This document shows, in pieces, positions 8,029 through 17,885 of a stretch of 64,000 nucleotides of DNA. The stretch is taken from NCBI RefSeq assembly GCF_900128945.1, contig NZ_FQUD01000002.1, forward strand, positions 524,371 through 588,370. Reading direction: 5' to 3'. Numbering within the stretch: position 1 is the first letter of the stretch; each line of letters opens with the position of its first letter. Under the pieces are notes generated by a model. It had not been told where the DNA came from. It was given only the letters and a program-made list of their open reading frames with translations, and made no database searches. Source of the stretch: Chryseobacterium sp. OV279. GTDB lineage: Bacteria; Bacteroidota; Bacteroidia; Flavobacteriales; Weeksellaceae. The position numbers were made by a program, and so were the translations under genes.

Positions 8029-10632
8029 CTAAATATTCAAAGCTTTTTGGTAAGCATTTTCCAAACCGTCAATATTTTTACCTCCTGCCGTTGCAAAGCC
8101 CGGATTTCCGCCGCCGCCGCCCTGGATCTCTTTAGCCAGGTCTTTTACGATGGTTCCTGCCTGATAATCTGCTGCCAGATCGTCAGAAACTCCGACAGTG
8201 ATCATGGGTTTTCCGTCCGCGTCAGAAAGAATAATCGTTACTGAATTTGGGGTTTCTTTTTTCAGCTGGAATACGATGTCTTTTACAGAACCTGCGTCCA
8301 GAGAAGTTTTCTTCACCAATAACTGCTTGTTACCTTTCTGTTCGTAAGCATTTTTCCATTCACCGATTTCTCCTTTCGCTTTTTCCTTTTTAAGGGCTTC
8401 CACTTCAGATTTTAAAGAGGCATTTTCGTCGATCAGTTTTTCAATAGATCTTACCACATCTTTAGATTTCAGCAATTGAGAAAGTTCAAGGATCTGTTTT
8501 TCTAAGTTTTTGAAATATTCCTCAGATTGATCTCCGGAAATCGCTTCAATTCTTCTAATTCCTGCCGCTGCAGAACCCTCAGAGGTAATTTTGAAATGAC
8601 CGATGTCAATGGTGTTTTTCACGTGAGTTCCCCCGCAAAGTTCCTTAGAGCTTCCGAACTGGATCATTCTCACACTGTCTCCATATTTTTCACCAAACAA
8701 AGCCATAGCTCCTTTTTCCAAAGCCTCCTGAATAGGAATACTTCTGAATTCCTGTAAAGCAATGCTCTCTTTGATCTTGTGGTTTACTTTTTCTTCTACC
8801 AACGCCAGTTCTTCCTCCGTCATTTTATTGAAGTGAGAGAAGTCAAAACGAAGATAATCAGGACCTACGTAAGAACCTTTCTGCTCTACATGTGTTCCTA
8901 AAACCTCTCTTAATGCTTCATGCAAAAGGTGAGTCACAGAGTGGTTCGCCTGAGAGTTTTTTCTGTCGGTTGCATCTACTTTCGCATAGAAAACAGCACC
9001 AGCATCTTTCGGAAGACCGTTGATTAGAGAAATGATTAACCCGTTTTCTTTTTTAGTTTCCAAAACTTCGAAGCTTTCAACAGCATTTTCCAGAACTCCT
9101 TTGTCTCCTACCTGGCCACCGCCTTCAGGATAGAAAGGAGAACTGCTCAATACCACCTGGTAAAATTCTCCGTCTTTATTTTCTACTTTTCTGTATCTTG
9201 TAATATAGGTTTCAGATTCAATCTGGTCGTAGCCTACAAAGTTTTCAGGCTTTGTTTCTAAAGTGACCCAGTCGTATACTTTCTGAGCAGAATCAGCCTT
9301 TGAACGAAGCTTCTGCTTTTCCATTTCCACTTTAAATCCTGCTTCATCAATGGTAAGACCTTTTTCCTCCGCAATAATTCTCGTTAAATCATCCGGGAAA
9401 CCGTACGTATCATATAATTCAAAAACTTCTTCGCTAGGTAATACTTTGGAACCGTCTGCAATCGTCTGCTCAATTAATTTCTCAACTCTGATCAGTCCGT
9501 TTTCAATGGTTTTTAGGAATGAATCTTCTTCACTTTTGATCACTTCAGTAACTAATTTTCCTTGCTTTTCCAATTCCGGGAAGAAAGGTCCCATCTGATC
9601 TTTAAGTACAGCAACCAATTCAAAAAGGAAAGGTTCTTTCATATCCAGGAATCGGTAAGAATAAGAAATTCCTCTTCTTAAAATTCTTCTGATCACATAA
9701 CCTGCACCTCCGTTGGAAGGAAGCTGCCCGTCAGCAATAGCAAATGCCACCGCTCTGATGTGGTCTACCACAACACGGATCGCAATATCTTTTTCGTCTT
9801 CTAAAATTCCTGTATATTTTTTACCTGAAAGTTCTTCCACCTTAGCGATAAGCGGTGTGAAAACATCAGTATCATAATTGGAAGATTTGCCCTGAAGTGC
9901 CATACAAAGACGCTCGAAGCCCATTCCTGTATCCACGTGCTGTGCAGGAAGTTTTTCAAGAGATTTGTCAGCCTTTCTGTTGAATTCCATGAAAACCAGG
10001 TTCCATACTTCCACCACCTGCGGGTGATCGTTGTTGACAAGATCAAGTCCTGAAACTTTAGCTTTTTCTTCCGGTGTTCTAAGGTCAATATGGATCTCTG
10101 AACAAGGTCCGCAAGGCCCGCTTTCACCCATTTCCCAGAAATTATCCTTTTTGTTTCCGTTGATAATTCTGTCTTCAGAAATATGAGATTTCCAGAAATC
10201 GTAAGCATCCTGATCTCTTTCAAGGTTTTCAGAAGCATCTCCTTCGAAAATAGTTACGTATAAGTTTTCTTTCGGAACTCCGAATACTTCAGTCAGTAAT
10301 TCCCAGGCAAAAGCAATAGCATCTTTTTTGAAATAATCACCAAAAGACCAGTTTCCTAACATTTCAAACATGGTATGGTGGTACGTATCTCTTCCCACAT
10401 CATCCAGATCATTATGCTTTCCGGAAACTCTAAGACATTTCTGTGTATCGGCAATTCTTGGGGCCGTAGGCGTTTTGTAGCCTAAGAAAAAATCTTTGAA
10501 CTGTGTCATTCCTGAGTTGGAAAACATAAGGGTAGGGTCGTCTTTCAACACGATAGGTGCTGAAGGAACGATAAGGTGGTCTTTACTTTTAAAATAATCT
10601 AAAAATTTTTGACGTATCTCTTGTGATGTCAT
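8029..10632 (-). CDS. alaS: Alanyl-tRNA synthetase
   Basis: This cytoplasmic enzyme attaches alanine to tRNA-Ala. At 867 residues it has the normal full length. The N-terminal class II catalytic core starts with [15 protein letters not shown] and SNSGMTQFK. The editing domain shows [11 protein letters not shown], which contains the HxxxH metal site, and CGGTH. The C-terminal DHHA1-like domain ends in [15 protein letters not shown]. No motif is missing. It is transcribed alone, with a -7 box upstream and a strong terminator downstream. Confidence 0.98.
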   Translation of the reverse strand: MTSQEIRQKFLDYFKSKDHLIVPSAPIVLKDDPTLMFSNSGMTQFKDFFLGYKTPTAPRIADTQKCLRVSGKHNDLDDVGRDTYHHTMFEMLGNWSFGDYFKKDAIAFAWELLTEVFGVPKENLYVTIFEGDASENLERDQDAYDFWKSHISEDRIINGNKKDNFWEMGESGPCGPCSEIHIDLRTPEEKAKVSGLDLVNNDHPQVVEVWNLVFMEFNRKADKSLEKLPAQHVDTGMGFERLCMALQGKSSNYDTDVFTPLIAKVEELSGKKYTGILEDEKDIAIRVVVDHIRAVAFAIADGQLPSNGGAGYVIRRILRRGISYSYRFLDMKEPFLFELVAVLKDQMGPFFPELEKQGKLVTEVIKSEEDSFLKTIENGLIRVEKLIEQTIADGSKVLPSEEVFELYDTYGFPDDLTRIIAEEKGLTIDEAGFKVEMEKQKLRSKADSAQKVYDWVTLETKPENFVGYDQIESETYITRYRKVENKDGEFYQVVLSSSPFYPEGGGQVGDKGVLENAVESFEVLETKKENGLIISLINGLPKDAGAVFYAKVDATDRKNSQANHSVTHLLHEALREVLGTHVEQKGSYVGPDYLRFDFSHFNKMTEEELALVEEKVNHKIKESIALQEFRSIPIQEALEKGAMALFGEKYGDSVRMIQFGSSKELCGGTHVKNTIDIGHFKITSEGSAAAGIRRIEAISGDQSEEYFKNLEKQILELSQLLKSKDVVRSIEKLIDENASLKSEVEALKKEKAKGEIGEWKNAYEQKGNKQLLVKKTSLDAGSVKDIVFQLKKETPNSVTIILSDADGKPMITVGVSDDLAADYQAGTIVKDLAKEIQGGGGGNPGFATAGGKNIDGLENAYQKALNI

Positions 10633-10675
10633 AGTATTGCTTTGCTTTTAAAACTATCAAATTTTTGATAAGATG

Positions 10676-10683
10676 CAAATTTA
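10676..10683 (-). promoter_or_regulatory. -7 promoter box for alaS
   Basis: The minus strand reads TAAATTTG, matching TAnnTTTG, 43 nt before the alaS start. The -33 region is not clear. Confidence 0.45.
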
Positions 10684-10799
10684 ATGTTTTTAAGCGATTT
10701 GTAAATAATTTTATGCTATGTTTTGAATGGGGTAGAGCGGGTAAAGTTTATTTGTTGTTGATAAAAGTACGGCTGCAAATAAATTCAAGGATCATTTTT

Positions 10800-11120
10800 G
10801 TCATTGCGAGGAGCGAAGCGACGAAGCAATCTCAAGAAAAGAAGCTTAACTATTTTGTATAAACCTATAAGGTTTGGTGGCTTTGGAGCATTTAGCGACC
10901 GTAGGAAAAGCAAAATGTTATTGAATAAACGGAAAGGATTTAACTATCATGTTGTTTTTAAGGTGCAATGGGAAATGAAGAGATTGCTTCGTCGTTGCAC
11001 TCCTCGCAATGACAGCAGTCTACAATTTTATCGGAGATAAAATCCTTGCGCCTTAAAGCAGTATTAAATCGGAAATTTTTTGCGCCCTTGCGTTTATCCA
11101 ACATTTTTGGAGTCATTAAA
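10800..11120. repeat. Repeat-filled spacer between alaS and the sigma factor gene
   Basis: Two copies of the GAGATTGCTTCGTCG module face each other (10800-10833 inverted, 10980-11014 direct). They are followed by an inverted copy of the TTAAGGCGCAAGG module (11024-11056). Between them lies AAACCTATAAGGTTTGG (from 10861), which recurs inverted near 14036-14055. No gene is credible in the roughly 680-bp spacer; the short reading frames here are built from repeat sequence. Confidence 0.75.
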
Positions 11121-11314
11121 AAACATTCCGAATTCATTCCTTTTATAAGCCTCTCTCAATGTCTTAGTAATAAAAATTTTGCATGTTCTGTTTTAACTTT
11201 TTATATTCGTTTTAATATTAAATAAAGACCTGATCAATTTTATGATTTTGAGACCAAAATATAGGGTCTGTGGAAATCAGTAAAACTAGTTTTTATGATA
11301 TTAAAGAATAGAAA

Positions 11315-11869
11315 ATGACGAAAAATGAAGTGCTGAAAAGCTGGGTAGAGCAGTATTCCGGGCCTCTTTTGAAAAGAGCAGCCTATCTGCTTTCAGATAA
11401 AGTGGAAGCGGAAGACATCGTGCAGGATGTTTTTTTAGCCGCAATTTCGTCCTATGATTCTTTTGAAGGAAAAAGCCAGCCGCTCACCTGGCTGACAGCT
11501 ATTTTAAACAGAAAAGCTGCTGATTTTTACCGGAAAAAGTATAAATCGGATCCCGAGATCAAACTGGATCATTTTTTTGATGAAACCGGTTCCTGGAAAA
11601 ATGACGGTGTATTGAATGACTGGAATGTTTCAGAGAAGGAATCCGAACTTTTAGATAATAAAGATTTTAATAAAACCTTTGAGGAATGTATTGAGGATTT
11701 GCCCTCCAGATGGAAGATTCCGCTGAAAATGTATTATCTTCAGGAGAAAAAAGCAACGGAAGTGAGTCAGGAATTGAAGATATCTGCGACTAATCTTTGG
11801 AAGATCCTTCAAAGATGCAGAATGCAGCTGAGGGAATGTCTTGATAGCAACTGGTTTACCCACTTATAA
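11315..11869 (+). CDS. ECF-type RNA polymerase sigma factor
   Basis: This 184-residue protein is a group 4 (ECF) sigma factor that redirects RNA polymerase to a small regulon. Region 2 (about 10-75) has AEDIVQDVFLAAI and LTWLTAILNRKAADFYR. Region 4 (about 125-180) has LPSRWKIPLKMYYLQ and a helix-turn-helix near ATEVSQELKISATNLWK, ending CRMQLRECLDSNWF. That C-terminal signature is typical of a Bacteroidetes/proteobacterial subfamily paired with a small zinc anti-sigma protein, and such a gene begins 14 nt downstream. With the RclC-like and MsrAB genes after it, a role in oxidative stress is likely. No clear promoter was found. Confidence 0.92.
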   Translation: MTKNEVLKSWVEQYSGPLLKRAAYLLSDKVEAEDIVQDVFLAAISSYDSFEGKSQPLTWLTAILNRKAADFYRKKYKSDPEIKLDHFFDETGSWKNDGVLNDWNVSEKESELLDNKDFNKTFEECIEDLPSRWKIPLKMYYLQEKKATEVSQELKISATNLWKILQRCRMQLRECLDSNWFTHL

Positions 11870-11883
11870 CCATATCATAAAAA

Positions 11884-12156
11884 ATGTTGAGAAAATTTAT
11901 TCATATTCTGTTCCTGCCATGCAGCAAAGCCACAATGCTGATGGAGAAAAGGAATGCACAGGCCATCTCCCGGAAGGAAGACTGGCAGCTTTCCATACAC
12001 CTGAAGATCTGTAAATGGTGCCGTGCATATGAAGAAAAACTGAAAATTTTGGATGATATTTTAAAAAGAAAACTTTCTCAGAAAGAAAATACTGAAATTA
12101 ATGATTCTGATATTCAAGGTTTTAAAAATAAAGTTTTAAAAAACTTAGATCTTTAG
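11884..12156 (+). CDS. Small zinc-finger anti-sigma factor candidate
   Basis: The 90-residue product contains HLKICKWC (about 38-45), an HxxxCxxC motif as in zinc-binding anti-sigma (ZAS) proteins. In characterised cases these Cys/His residues bind zinc and respond to thiol oxidation. There is no membrane segment, so it should be a soluble cytoplasmic regulator. It starts 14 nt after the ECF sigma gene, the usual place for the partner anti-sigma. The assignment rests on motif plus position; binding to the sigma factor is inferred. Confidence 0.75.
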   Translation: MLRKFIHILFLPCSKATMLMEKRNAQAISRKEDWQLSIHLKICKWCRAYEEKLKILDDILKRKLSQKENTEINDSDIQGFKNKVLKNLDL

Positions 12157-12193
12157 AAAAAATACTGTCAGGATTTTGAAATGTCTCCGACTA

Positions 12194-12201
12194 TACTTTT
12201 G
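12194..12201 (+). promoter_or_regulatory. Possible internal promoter before the DUF417 gene
   Basis: TACTTTTG matches the -7 consensus TAnnTTTG and lies 35 nt before the start codon, in an 80-bp gap after the anti-sigma gene. The nearest upstream TTTG is only 15 nt away, shorter than usual. The gap could instead hold a promoter for the ECF sigma factor encoded upstream. Confidence 0.35.
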
Positions 12202-12236
12202 AAAACAAATAAAGTATCATTCAAAATCTTAAAGAC

Positions 12237-12686
12237 ATGAACGGAACATCAAAACTGAACGTCGAATCCGGAACGTACCAATCGGGATATTATATTTCAC
12301 TTTTCGGGGCAGCATTGATTTTGCTCTGGATTGGCATATTCAAATTTACACCTACAGAGGCAGCTGCCATCAAACCACTGGTGGAAAACCATTTTCTTAC
12401 TTTCTTCGTATATAAAACAGCAAGCGTCCAAATGGTGTCAAATGCTATCGGAGTGATAGAAATTATCATTGCCTTATTACTGATATTTAGTGTGAAATTT
12501 GCATCTCTAAGAAGGTATGCCGGAATTGGGCTGATCATGACATTTCTGGTAACGCTAAGCTATCTTTTCACAACACCCGGAATCTGGAAAATAGTGGATG
12601 GTGTTCCTGTCACAGATTTTTTCATCCTGAAAGATCTGATGTTATTGGGATTCGGGTTAATGATCGTACAAAACAATAAAAAGTAA
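12237..12686 (+). CDS. DUF417 (YkgB/RclC-like) inner-membrane protein
   Basis: The 149-residue protein has about four membrane helices (about 18-38, 58-85, 92-112 and 125-143). Motifs such as [21 protein letters not shown] and SPF-less loops fit the DUF417 family, which includes E. coli RclC, a membrane protein of the reactive-chlorine resistance operon. Its stop codon overlaps the next start (TAATG), so it is translationally coupled to the MsrA-MsrB fusion. This pairing supports a role in surviving hypochlorite-type oxidants. Biochemical function is not established. Confidence 0.8.
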   Translation: MNGTSKLNVESGTYQSGYYISLFGAALILLWIGIFKFTPTEAAAIKPLVENHFLTFFVYKTASVQMVSNAIGVIEIIIALLLIFSVKFASLRRYAGIGLIMTFLVTLSYLFTTPGIWKIVDGVPVTDFFILKDLMLLGFGLMIVQNNKK

Positions 12687-13807
12687 TGGATAAAAAGAAA
12701 AAAATGAAAAATATATTTATCGTACTCGGAATTATTCTGGGTATCGCAGTTTTTGCTGCAGGATCAGGGCTTTTTAAAAATTCTAAGTCCAAAGAGCTAA
12801 CAAACGGAAAAGAAAAAGAAAATCAGGAAATTATGGATAATAAAAATGTCAGAGAAATCTATTTTGCAGGCGGATGTTTTTGGGGTACAGAGCACTTTTT
12901 TCAGCAGATCCGCGGAGTGGTGGGAACTGAAGTAGGCTATGCCAACGGAAATACTCAGAATCCAACATATGAAGAGGTGGTGAGCCATACCACAGGTTTT
13001 GCGGAAACGGTAAAAGTAAAATATGATCCTGAACAGGTTGATCTGAAATTGTTGATCGATCTTTATTTTAAAACAATTGATCCTACAACTCTGGACAAGC
13101 AGGGCAATGACAGAGGAAATCAGTACAGAACTGGTATTTATTTCAGCAATAAAGAAGATGAAACTTTAGTGAAAAATGAAGTTCTGAAACTGGCTAAAAA
13201 TTATTCTCAGCCTGTAGTTGTAGAAACGGTAGCATTGAAAAACTTCTACAAAGCGGAAGATTATCATCAGGACTATCTGGATAAAAATCCGGGAGGTTAC
13301 TGTCATATCGAGCCGGGACTTTTTGAAATGGCTAAAAATGCAAACCCACTTCCCAAAGCAAAATACCAAAAGCAGGATAAAAAAGTTTTAAAAGAAAAAC
13401 TGACTGCAGAACAATATAACGTAACGCAGGAAAACGCCACAGAAAGACCTTTCCAAAATGAATACTGGAACGAAACCCGTGAAGGAATCTATGTAGATAT
13501 CACCACTGGTGAACCTTTGTTTATTTCAACAGACAAGTTTGAATCCGGGTGCGGATGGCCAAGTTTTTCAAAACCGATCACCAAAAAACTGATCGATGAG
13601 AAAATGGACAAAACTGCCGGAATGGTAAGAGTGGAAGTAAGAAGTAAAACGGGAGATGCTCACCTGGGGCACGTTTTTACAGATGGTCCTACGGATAAAG
13701 GAGGTCTTAGATACTGTATCAACAGTGCTTCGCTGAAGTTTATCCCAAAAGCTGAAATGGAGAAAAAAGGCTACGGAGATTATATATCTCTGTTGGATAA
13801 AAAGTAA
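12686..13807 (+). CDS. Bifunctional peptide-methionine sulfoxide reductase MsrA-MsrB
   Basis: This 373-residue fusion repairs both stereoisomers of methionine sulfoxide in proteins. An N-terminal hydrophobic segment (about 10-28) suggests export or membrane anchoring. The MsrA domain (about 55-205) has the catalytic Cys in GGCFWG. The MsrB domain (about 235-370) has ESGCGWPSF and the catalytic Cys in RYCINSASL. Where some MsrB proteins carry a zinc-binding CxxC, this one reads [13 protein letters not shown], the zinc-free form common in MsrA-MsrB fusions. The start overlaps the previous stop. A second possible start is the ATG six codons in. An envelope repair role in the oxidative stress module is inferred. 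Confidence 0.95.
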   Translation: MDKKKKMKNIFIVLGIILGIAVFAAGSGLFKNSKSKELTNGKEKENQEIMDNKNVREIYFAGGCFWGTEHFFQQIRGVVGTEVGYANGNTQNPTYEEVVSHTTGFAETVKVKYDPEQVDLKLLIDLYFKTIDPTTLDKQGNDRGNQYRTGIYFSNKEDETLVKNEVLKLAKNYSQPVVVETVALKNFYKAEDYHQDYLDKNPGGYCHIEPGLFEMAKNANPLPKAKYQKQDKKVLKEKLTAEQYNVTQENATERPFQNEYWNETREGIYVDITTGEPLFISTDKFESGCGWPSFSKPITKKLIDEKMDKTAGMVRVEVRSKTGDAHLGHVFTDGPTDKGGLRYCINSASLKFIPKAEMEKKGYGDYISLLDKK

Positions 13808-13817
13808 TATGAAGAGA

Positions 13818-13841
13818 GACCGCTGAAAGGCGGTCTTTTTT
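13818..13841 (+). terminator. Terminator of the sigma factor-MsrAB operon
   Basis: Stem GACCGC/GCGGTC with loop TGAAAG is followed by six T residues, 10 nt past the msrAB stop. Confidence 0.9.
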
Positions 13842-13849
13842 GTTGTTAG

Positions 13850-14110
13850 GAAACAAACCAGGCATTTAAAACCTTGCTGAAAATCTTTGATTTTCTAGCG
13901 CCTTAAAATATTCTCATTTTCAGTCATGCCTTGCGTCTTTGCGGTTTCCCAACAAACCCCTAAAATAATAAATGGATGTTGAAAATATCACGCAGATTTC
14001 ACGGATAACGCAGATTTCAGTACATTATTTACGCGCCAAACCTTATAGGTTTTATTGTTATAAAATTACTTGAATAAATTCAAGAGTTTAAATTGAAGAA
14101 AGTCTGAAAA
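13850..14110. repeat. Intergenic spacer built of short dispersed repeats
   Basis: No gene is visible. The spacer holds CCTTGCGTCTTTGCGG, a CGCAGATTTCACGGATAACGC stretch related to the CCGCAGATT repeats at 40.6-40.8 kb, and GCCAAACCTTATAGGTTTT, an inverted match to 10861-10878. Confidence 0.55.
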
Positions 14111-14130
14111 TTGGTTGACAGCAATACTTT

Positions 14131-14766
14131 TTAATAATGCATTTGAAATCTCTCTTTAATACTAAGCATTGAGATATTTACCAGGAATAAAAACCCGAAC
14201 ATGATGTAGAAAGCCTCCTTAGGAAGATTGATTAAAAACTGCTGAATTTTATCAAATAAATTGAGTTTATAAACTTCATTTAAAGAAATAACATCATGAC
14301 AAAGAAAACACTCATATTTAAATTCTTCGATATTTGGATCGATGTAATTAACAGTGGCAAAGAAATGTCCTGTTTTTTCTAAATCATATGCATAAGTCTC
14401 TTGCTGAGTGATTGCCATATCATTTAATAAAGACGCAAAATCTCCATAGGTGTTATTTTTATTTAAAATAAATTCAATCCCTGTATTTTTTTTATTCCTT
14501 TTTTGAAGATTTTTTACTTCTGAAACATAAAAATTTGAATTTTCTTTTCCTTTACCAGGTTCGATTTTTATTTTTTTATAATCCCAGTTTCTCAATGGTT
14601 CAAAAGTGGAATTAAGGTTGCTTTTATCTTTTGATAGTTTTGCGGGAAGTCCAATATCCATAACAGAAACATTGATTTCCTCAAATTTTTGATTTCCGTA
14701 ATACCAAAACAGCAGAGGAATAAGTACCGCACTGATCATTCCCGGCAGATAATATATTTTTTTCAT
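14131..14766 (-). CDS. Membrane-anchored hypothetical protein
   Basis: I do not recognise this family. From the ATG at 14766 the product has 211 residues: an N-terminal membrane helix (about 5-25), a charged soluble middle region, and a second helix near the C-terminus (about 180-200). A CFLC pair in EYECFLCHDV-like context (KYECFLCHDVIS) is the only conspicuous motif; it is not a CxxCH heme site. The open frame runs 33 codons further upstream, but that part is made of the preceding terminator hairpin, so I rejected it. An ATG three codons earlier is equally possible. It follows the ABC permease gene on the same strand, separated by a terminator. Confidence 0.65.
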   Translation of the reverse strand: MKKIYYLPGMISAVLIPLLFWYYGNQKFEEINVSVMDIGLPAKLSKDKSNLNSTFEPLRNWDYKKIKIEPGKGKENSNFYVSEVKNLQKRNKKNTGIEFILNKNNTYGDFASLLNDMAITQQETYAYDLEKTGHFFATVNYIDPNIEEFKYECFLCHDVISLNEVYKLNLFDKIQQFLINLPKEAFYIMFGFLFLVNISMLSIKERFQMHY

Positions 14767-14854
14767 TCCTGTCATTTTGATAAAATTAACGAAAAATTGA
14801 ATACCCAAATAATCAAACCCTATTTTTAACATTCTACCCATACACAAAACAAAA

Positions 14855-14875
14855 AAGTGATCCAACGGACCACTT
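14855..14875 (-). terminator. Terminator of the ABC transporter operon
   Basis: On the minus strand AAGTGGTCC pairs with GGATCACTT (one mismatch) around GTT, followed by six T residues. It lies past the permease stop and overlaps the upstream open frame of the next gene. Confidence 0.75.
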
Positions 14876-14944
14876 CATTTTTAAATCAATTCAATCATTC
14901 AATCTTTAAATTATTTAATTTTTCAATCATTAAATATTAATTGT

Positions 14945-15790
14945 TTACCAATCCCTTTTTCTCAGAATCCAGTAAGAACCAAAAATAAAGATCACAGACC
15001 AGATAATGCAGGCAATCATGCTTTCTGTTGGATAGTGAGCTTCATATTTTACCCCCATAATTTTCAGCATATTCAGTCTCATTAATGGATTAGGGATTAA
15101 ATTTGACATACTCTCTAACGGTAAAAGACTGGTCACAAAAAAATCATTTTCCAGTACAGCTTTTCTCTGTTCGCCCTGCACTCCTGTTAATTTCTGGTAA
15201 GCTTCCAGACCGGCTAAAATCTTTTCAACTACCCAGTATGCAAAGAAACCAAGGAATACAAACATAGATTTTCTCAGTAATACGGAAAGAAACATCAGGA
15301 ATGAGAAGAATGTAAACAGCTTTACAAAATAATTTCCTATAAAATAAACTTCTGCATACGTTTTTGAATCGTCGGTTACCTTAGAGTATTGATGTCCCAA
15401 AAACATAGCAATGATAAATACAATAAGAGTAGAGACTGTTGTAAAAATCGTGATCGTCAGAAGTTTTGATCCTATAAATTCTTTTCTGCTCAGACCATCA
15501 ATCGTGTTTTGCTTAAACATCCTGTTGGTGAATTCCTGCGAAATTGAAAATACAATGATCAGTCCAAGGAAAATCTTTAGCAAAGCAACAATCCATGTCG
15601 TAAAATTCCAGATCTCGGGAAAATTATAAATTCCCTGTTCCTTTAAGTTGATAGTTCCTCCGAAAATATTCAGATCTACCAGTCCTATGAAAAGAAGGGC
15701 AATCAGAATGGCAAAATACATGATGGTAAAAACCTTGAACGGCCTGTAGTTCAGGTTTTTATAATATTCTAGTTTTAATAGTTTAAGCAT
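14945..15790 (-). CDS. ABC-2 type transporter permease
   Basis: The 281-residue protein is all membrane: about six helices (about 20-40, 65-100, 105-130, 150-180, 182-200 and 255-275). A long extracellular or periplasmic loop around 200-240 carries TGVQGEQRKAVLE. The layout fits ABC-2 permeases such as those of bacitracin/lantibiotic-immunity or gliding-type exporters. Its start overlaps the end of the ATPase gene by 8 nt, so the two form one transporter. Substrate is unknown. Confidence 0.85.
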   Translation of the reverse strand: MLKLLKLEYYKNLNYRPFKVFTIMYFAILIALLFIGLVDLNIFGGTINLKEQGIYNFPEIWNFTTWIVALLKIFLGLIIVFSISQEFTNRMFKQNTIDGLSRKEFIGSKLLTITIFTTVSTLIVFIIAMFLGHQYSKVTDDSKTYAEVYFIGNYFVKLFTFFSFLMFLSVLLRKSMFVFLGFFAYWVVEKILAGLEAYQKLTGVQGEQRKAVLENDFFVTSLLPLESMSNLIPNPLMRLNMLKIMGVKYEAHYPTESMIACIIWSVIFIFGSYWILRKRDW

Positions 15791-16694
15791 GGGTATTCGT
15801 GTTTTTTACAAGTTCAAGAAATTGAGATTCAAGAGACAGTTTTTTCTTCGTTAAATGAGACAGAAAAATTCCCTTTTCAGCAAGCTTTTGATTTAAAGCC
15901 GAAGCAGATATAGACGCATCTTCCCGGATCTGAGCTTTGATAATCTCTCCGTCAGCTTTCACAGCACTGAACCACTGAAGTTCTTCCAATGCGCTTAAAA
16001 GTAAAGTGTTATTATCTGCCTTTAATTCAAAATATCCGTTATTCGCTGTCATTTCATCCACTCGTCCGCAATAAATTGAATTTCCTTCTTTCAAAACAAT
16101 CACGTGGCTGCATATCTTTTCAATTTCGTCCAGAAGATGGCTGGCAATGATAATGGTAATGCCCTGTTTAGCAATATTACTGATGATCTCACGGATCTGA
16201 ATAATTCCCTCCGGATCCAGACCATTCGTCGGTTCGTCAAGAATCATTACTTCAGGATTGTTCAGCATGGCGGAAGCGATGGCTAAACGCTGTTTCATTC
16301 CCAGAGAATACGTTTTGAAAGCATCATTTTTCCTTTCAAAAAGCCCTACCGTTTTCAGAACTTCTGCAATTCTGCTGTAAGGGGTTTCTTTAATCTCAGC
16401 CACAATCTTAAGATTCGTTTCGGCGTCCAGATAAGGATAAAAATTAGGCTGTTCAATGATGGCACCAATTCTTTTCAATGTATCCGGCTCTGTACCTTTC
16501 TTTCCAAACCAGTACCAGTCGCCGCTGGTAGGATTGATAGTGGAAAGCAGCATTCCGAATGTAGTAGATTTTCCACTTCCATTGGGACCAAGCAGGCCGT
16601 AAACGTTGCCTTTTTCTACATCAAAGGAGATATTATTGACAACCGTTCTCTTGAATTTTTTAGTCAAATTCTTTACTGACAAAATTTTTTCCAT
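15783..16694 (-). CDS. ABC transporter ATP-binding protein
   Basis: The 303-residue ATPase powers the adjacent ABC-2 permease. It shows Walker A GPNGSGKST (about 35-43), the signature YSLGMKQRLA (about 125-134), Walker B VMILDEPTNGLDPEG, and the switch His in IIIASHLLDE. The C-terminal 85 residues form an extra domain seen in BcrA/NatA-like exporters ATPases. The frame overlaps the permease gene by 8 nt. A set of operator-like half-sites covers the start codon and upstream DNA, suggesting repression by an unlinked regulator. Confidence 0.95.
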   Translation of the reverse strand: MEKILSVKNLTKKFKRTVVNNISFDVEKGNVYGLLGPNGSGKSTTFGMLLSTINPTSGDWYWFGKKGTEPDTLKRIGAIIEQPNFYPYLDAETNLKIVAEIKETPYSRIAEVLKTVGLFERKNDAFKTYSLGMKQRLAIASAMLNNPEVMILDEPTNGLDPEGIIQIREIISNIAKQGITIIIASHLLDEIEKICSHVIVLKEGNSIYCGRVDEMTANNGYFELKADNNTLLLSALEELQWFSAVKADGEIIKAQIREDASISASALNQKLAEKGIFLSHLTKKKLSLESQFLELVKNTNTHA

Positions 16695-16727
16695 GTAATT
16701 TGTTTTACATAGTAGTAGTCTATGTAA
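16693..16727 (-). promoter_or_regulatory. Operator-like inverted repeats at the ABC transporter start
   Basis: TTACATAG (16705-16712) and CTATGTAA (16720-16727) form a perfect 8-bp dyad with a 7-nt spacer. A further ATGTAA half-site (16693-16698) forms a second dyad with TTACAT (16705-16710) and overlaps the start codon. The arrangement of three half-sites looks like a repressor site, but no regulator is encoded nearby. Confidence 0.5.
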
Positions 16728-16889
16728 TTAACGGAATGTTACAACATTTGATTTTTTTTTAGTCAATATTTTTATTCGTTGTCATCAGAATCGATGTAAC
16801 AAGATTCACAGGATCATTGTTTTATGGATGTAACTATTTTTATTGAACACAGACCTATTGTAAAATCATCACATCAAAAAAATATAACT

Positions 16890-17882
16890 ATGAAAATTAT
16901 GAAATGGACGAAGCGTATTCTTATGGCGCTGTTTTTAATCATTATTGTACTGTTGATTACAGGATTTGCCTTTGAAAAAATATCCCGTGCAAGGGCTGAA
17001 AAAATTAAACCTGACGGACAGTTCGCAGAAGTTGAAAATCATAAAATGCATTACCTTAAAGAAGGAACGGGCGGTCCGACAGTCGTTTTTGAAACAGCTT
17101 TTGATCCAGCAGGCCATTTGCAATGGTACCATATCCAGAAGGATCTTCCCAAAACCTACACTACTTTTTCCTACGACAGATCCGGAATTTTGTGGAGTGA
17201 GCGTGGAACCAATCCTAAAAAAGGTGAGAAAATAGCAGAAGAACTCCATACGTTGTTGGAAAAATCTGGTGCGCCAAAACCTTATATTTTGGTCGGACAT
17301 TCTTTTGGAGGAATGCTGACGAGGTTTTTCGTTAAAAAATACCCTCAAGATGTGGCAGGTGTGATATTAGTTGACAGTCAATATCCTGCTGATGAAAAAT
17401 TTCTTTCACCGGAAATGCATAAAATGGTTAATCAGGGCCTTCCAGGAGGATTTTTGAAGTTCGCGAATACTTTTGGAGCAGCGAGACTGATGTTTAAAAA
17501 TATGTTTCCGCTGGGAGAACAGTATAAATACCAAAATTCATTGATGCCTGCGCTGCTTTACAAAAGTGCCGATGCTACCCTGGAAGAGCAGGATCATATG
17601 AAATCCATTAAAAAAGAAGCGGCTGCCATCAGTTCTTTTGGATCTATTCCTTTATATGTAATCACAGCAGGAGATAAGACAAGGTATAATACTTTCATTA
17701 AAGAGCCGAAATTAAAAAACGAAATGCTTGGTGCATGGGATAAAATGCAGAAAGATCTATTGAATTTATCCACCGACAGCAAACAGATTATAGTCCCTGC
17801 GAGCGGTCATTACATCAATCAGGATCAACCCAAGGTCATAGAAGAAACAGTGAATGAAATGGTGAAAAAAGTAGAAGATTAA
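16890..17882 (+). CDS. Alpha/beta hydrolase with N-terminal membrane anchor
   Basis: From the ATG at 16890 the product has 330 residues. A hydrophobic helix (about 8-28) anchors or exports it. The alpha/beta-hydrolase fold follows: the oxyanion strand near TVVFETAFDPAG, the nucleophile elbow GHSFGG (Ser near residue 125), an acid near VITAGDKT, and a late His in PASGHYINQDQP. All three catalytic positions are present. The family includes esterases, lipases and haloperoxidase-like enzymes, and the substrate cannot be read from sequence. The longer frame from 16824 was rejected because the export signal starts at the inner ATG. It is divergent from the ABC transporter genes. Confidence 0.85.
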   Translation: MKIMKWTKRILMALFLIIIVLLITGFAFEKISRARAEKIKPDGQFAEVENHKMHYLKEGTGGPTVVFETAFDPAGHLQWYHIQKDLPKTYTTFSYDRSGILWSERGTNPKKGEKIAEELHTLLEKSGAPKPYILVGHSFGGMLTRFFVKKYPQDVAGVILVDSQYPADEKFLSPEMHKMVNQGLPGGFLKFANTFGAARLMFKNMFPLGEQYKYQNSLMPALLYKSADATLEEQDHMKSIKKEAAAISSFGSIPLYVITAGDKTRYNTFIKEPKLKNEMLGAWDKMQKDLLNLSTDSKQIIVPASGHYINQDQPKVIEETVNEMVKKVED

Positions 17883-17885
17883 TAG

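Noticed and set aside
10798-11040. Short open frames in the repeat spacer after alaS
   Set aside because: Their translations consist of the GAGATTGCTTCGTCG repeat read through; the same peptide appears at other repeat copies.
12157-12236. Extra gene between the anti-sigma and DUF417 genes
   Set aside because: Only 80 bp, AT-rich, with a promoter-like box and no open frame.
14767-14865. Longer N-terminus for the membrane protein at 14.1 kb
   Set aside because: These codons are the terminator hairpin of the ABC transporter operon.
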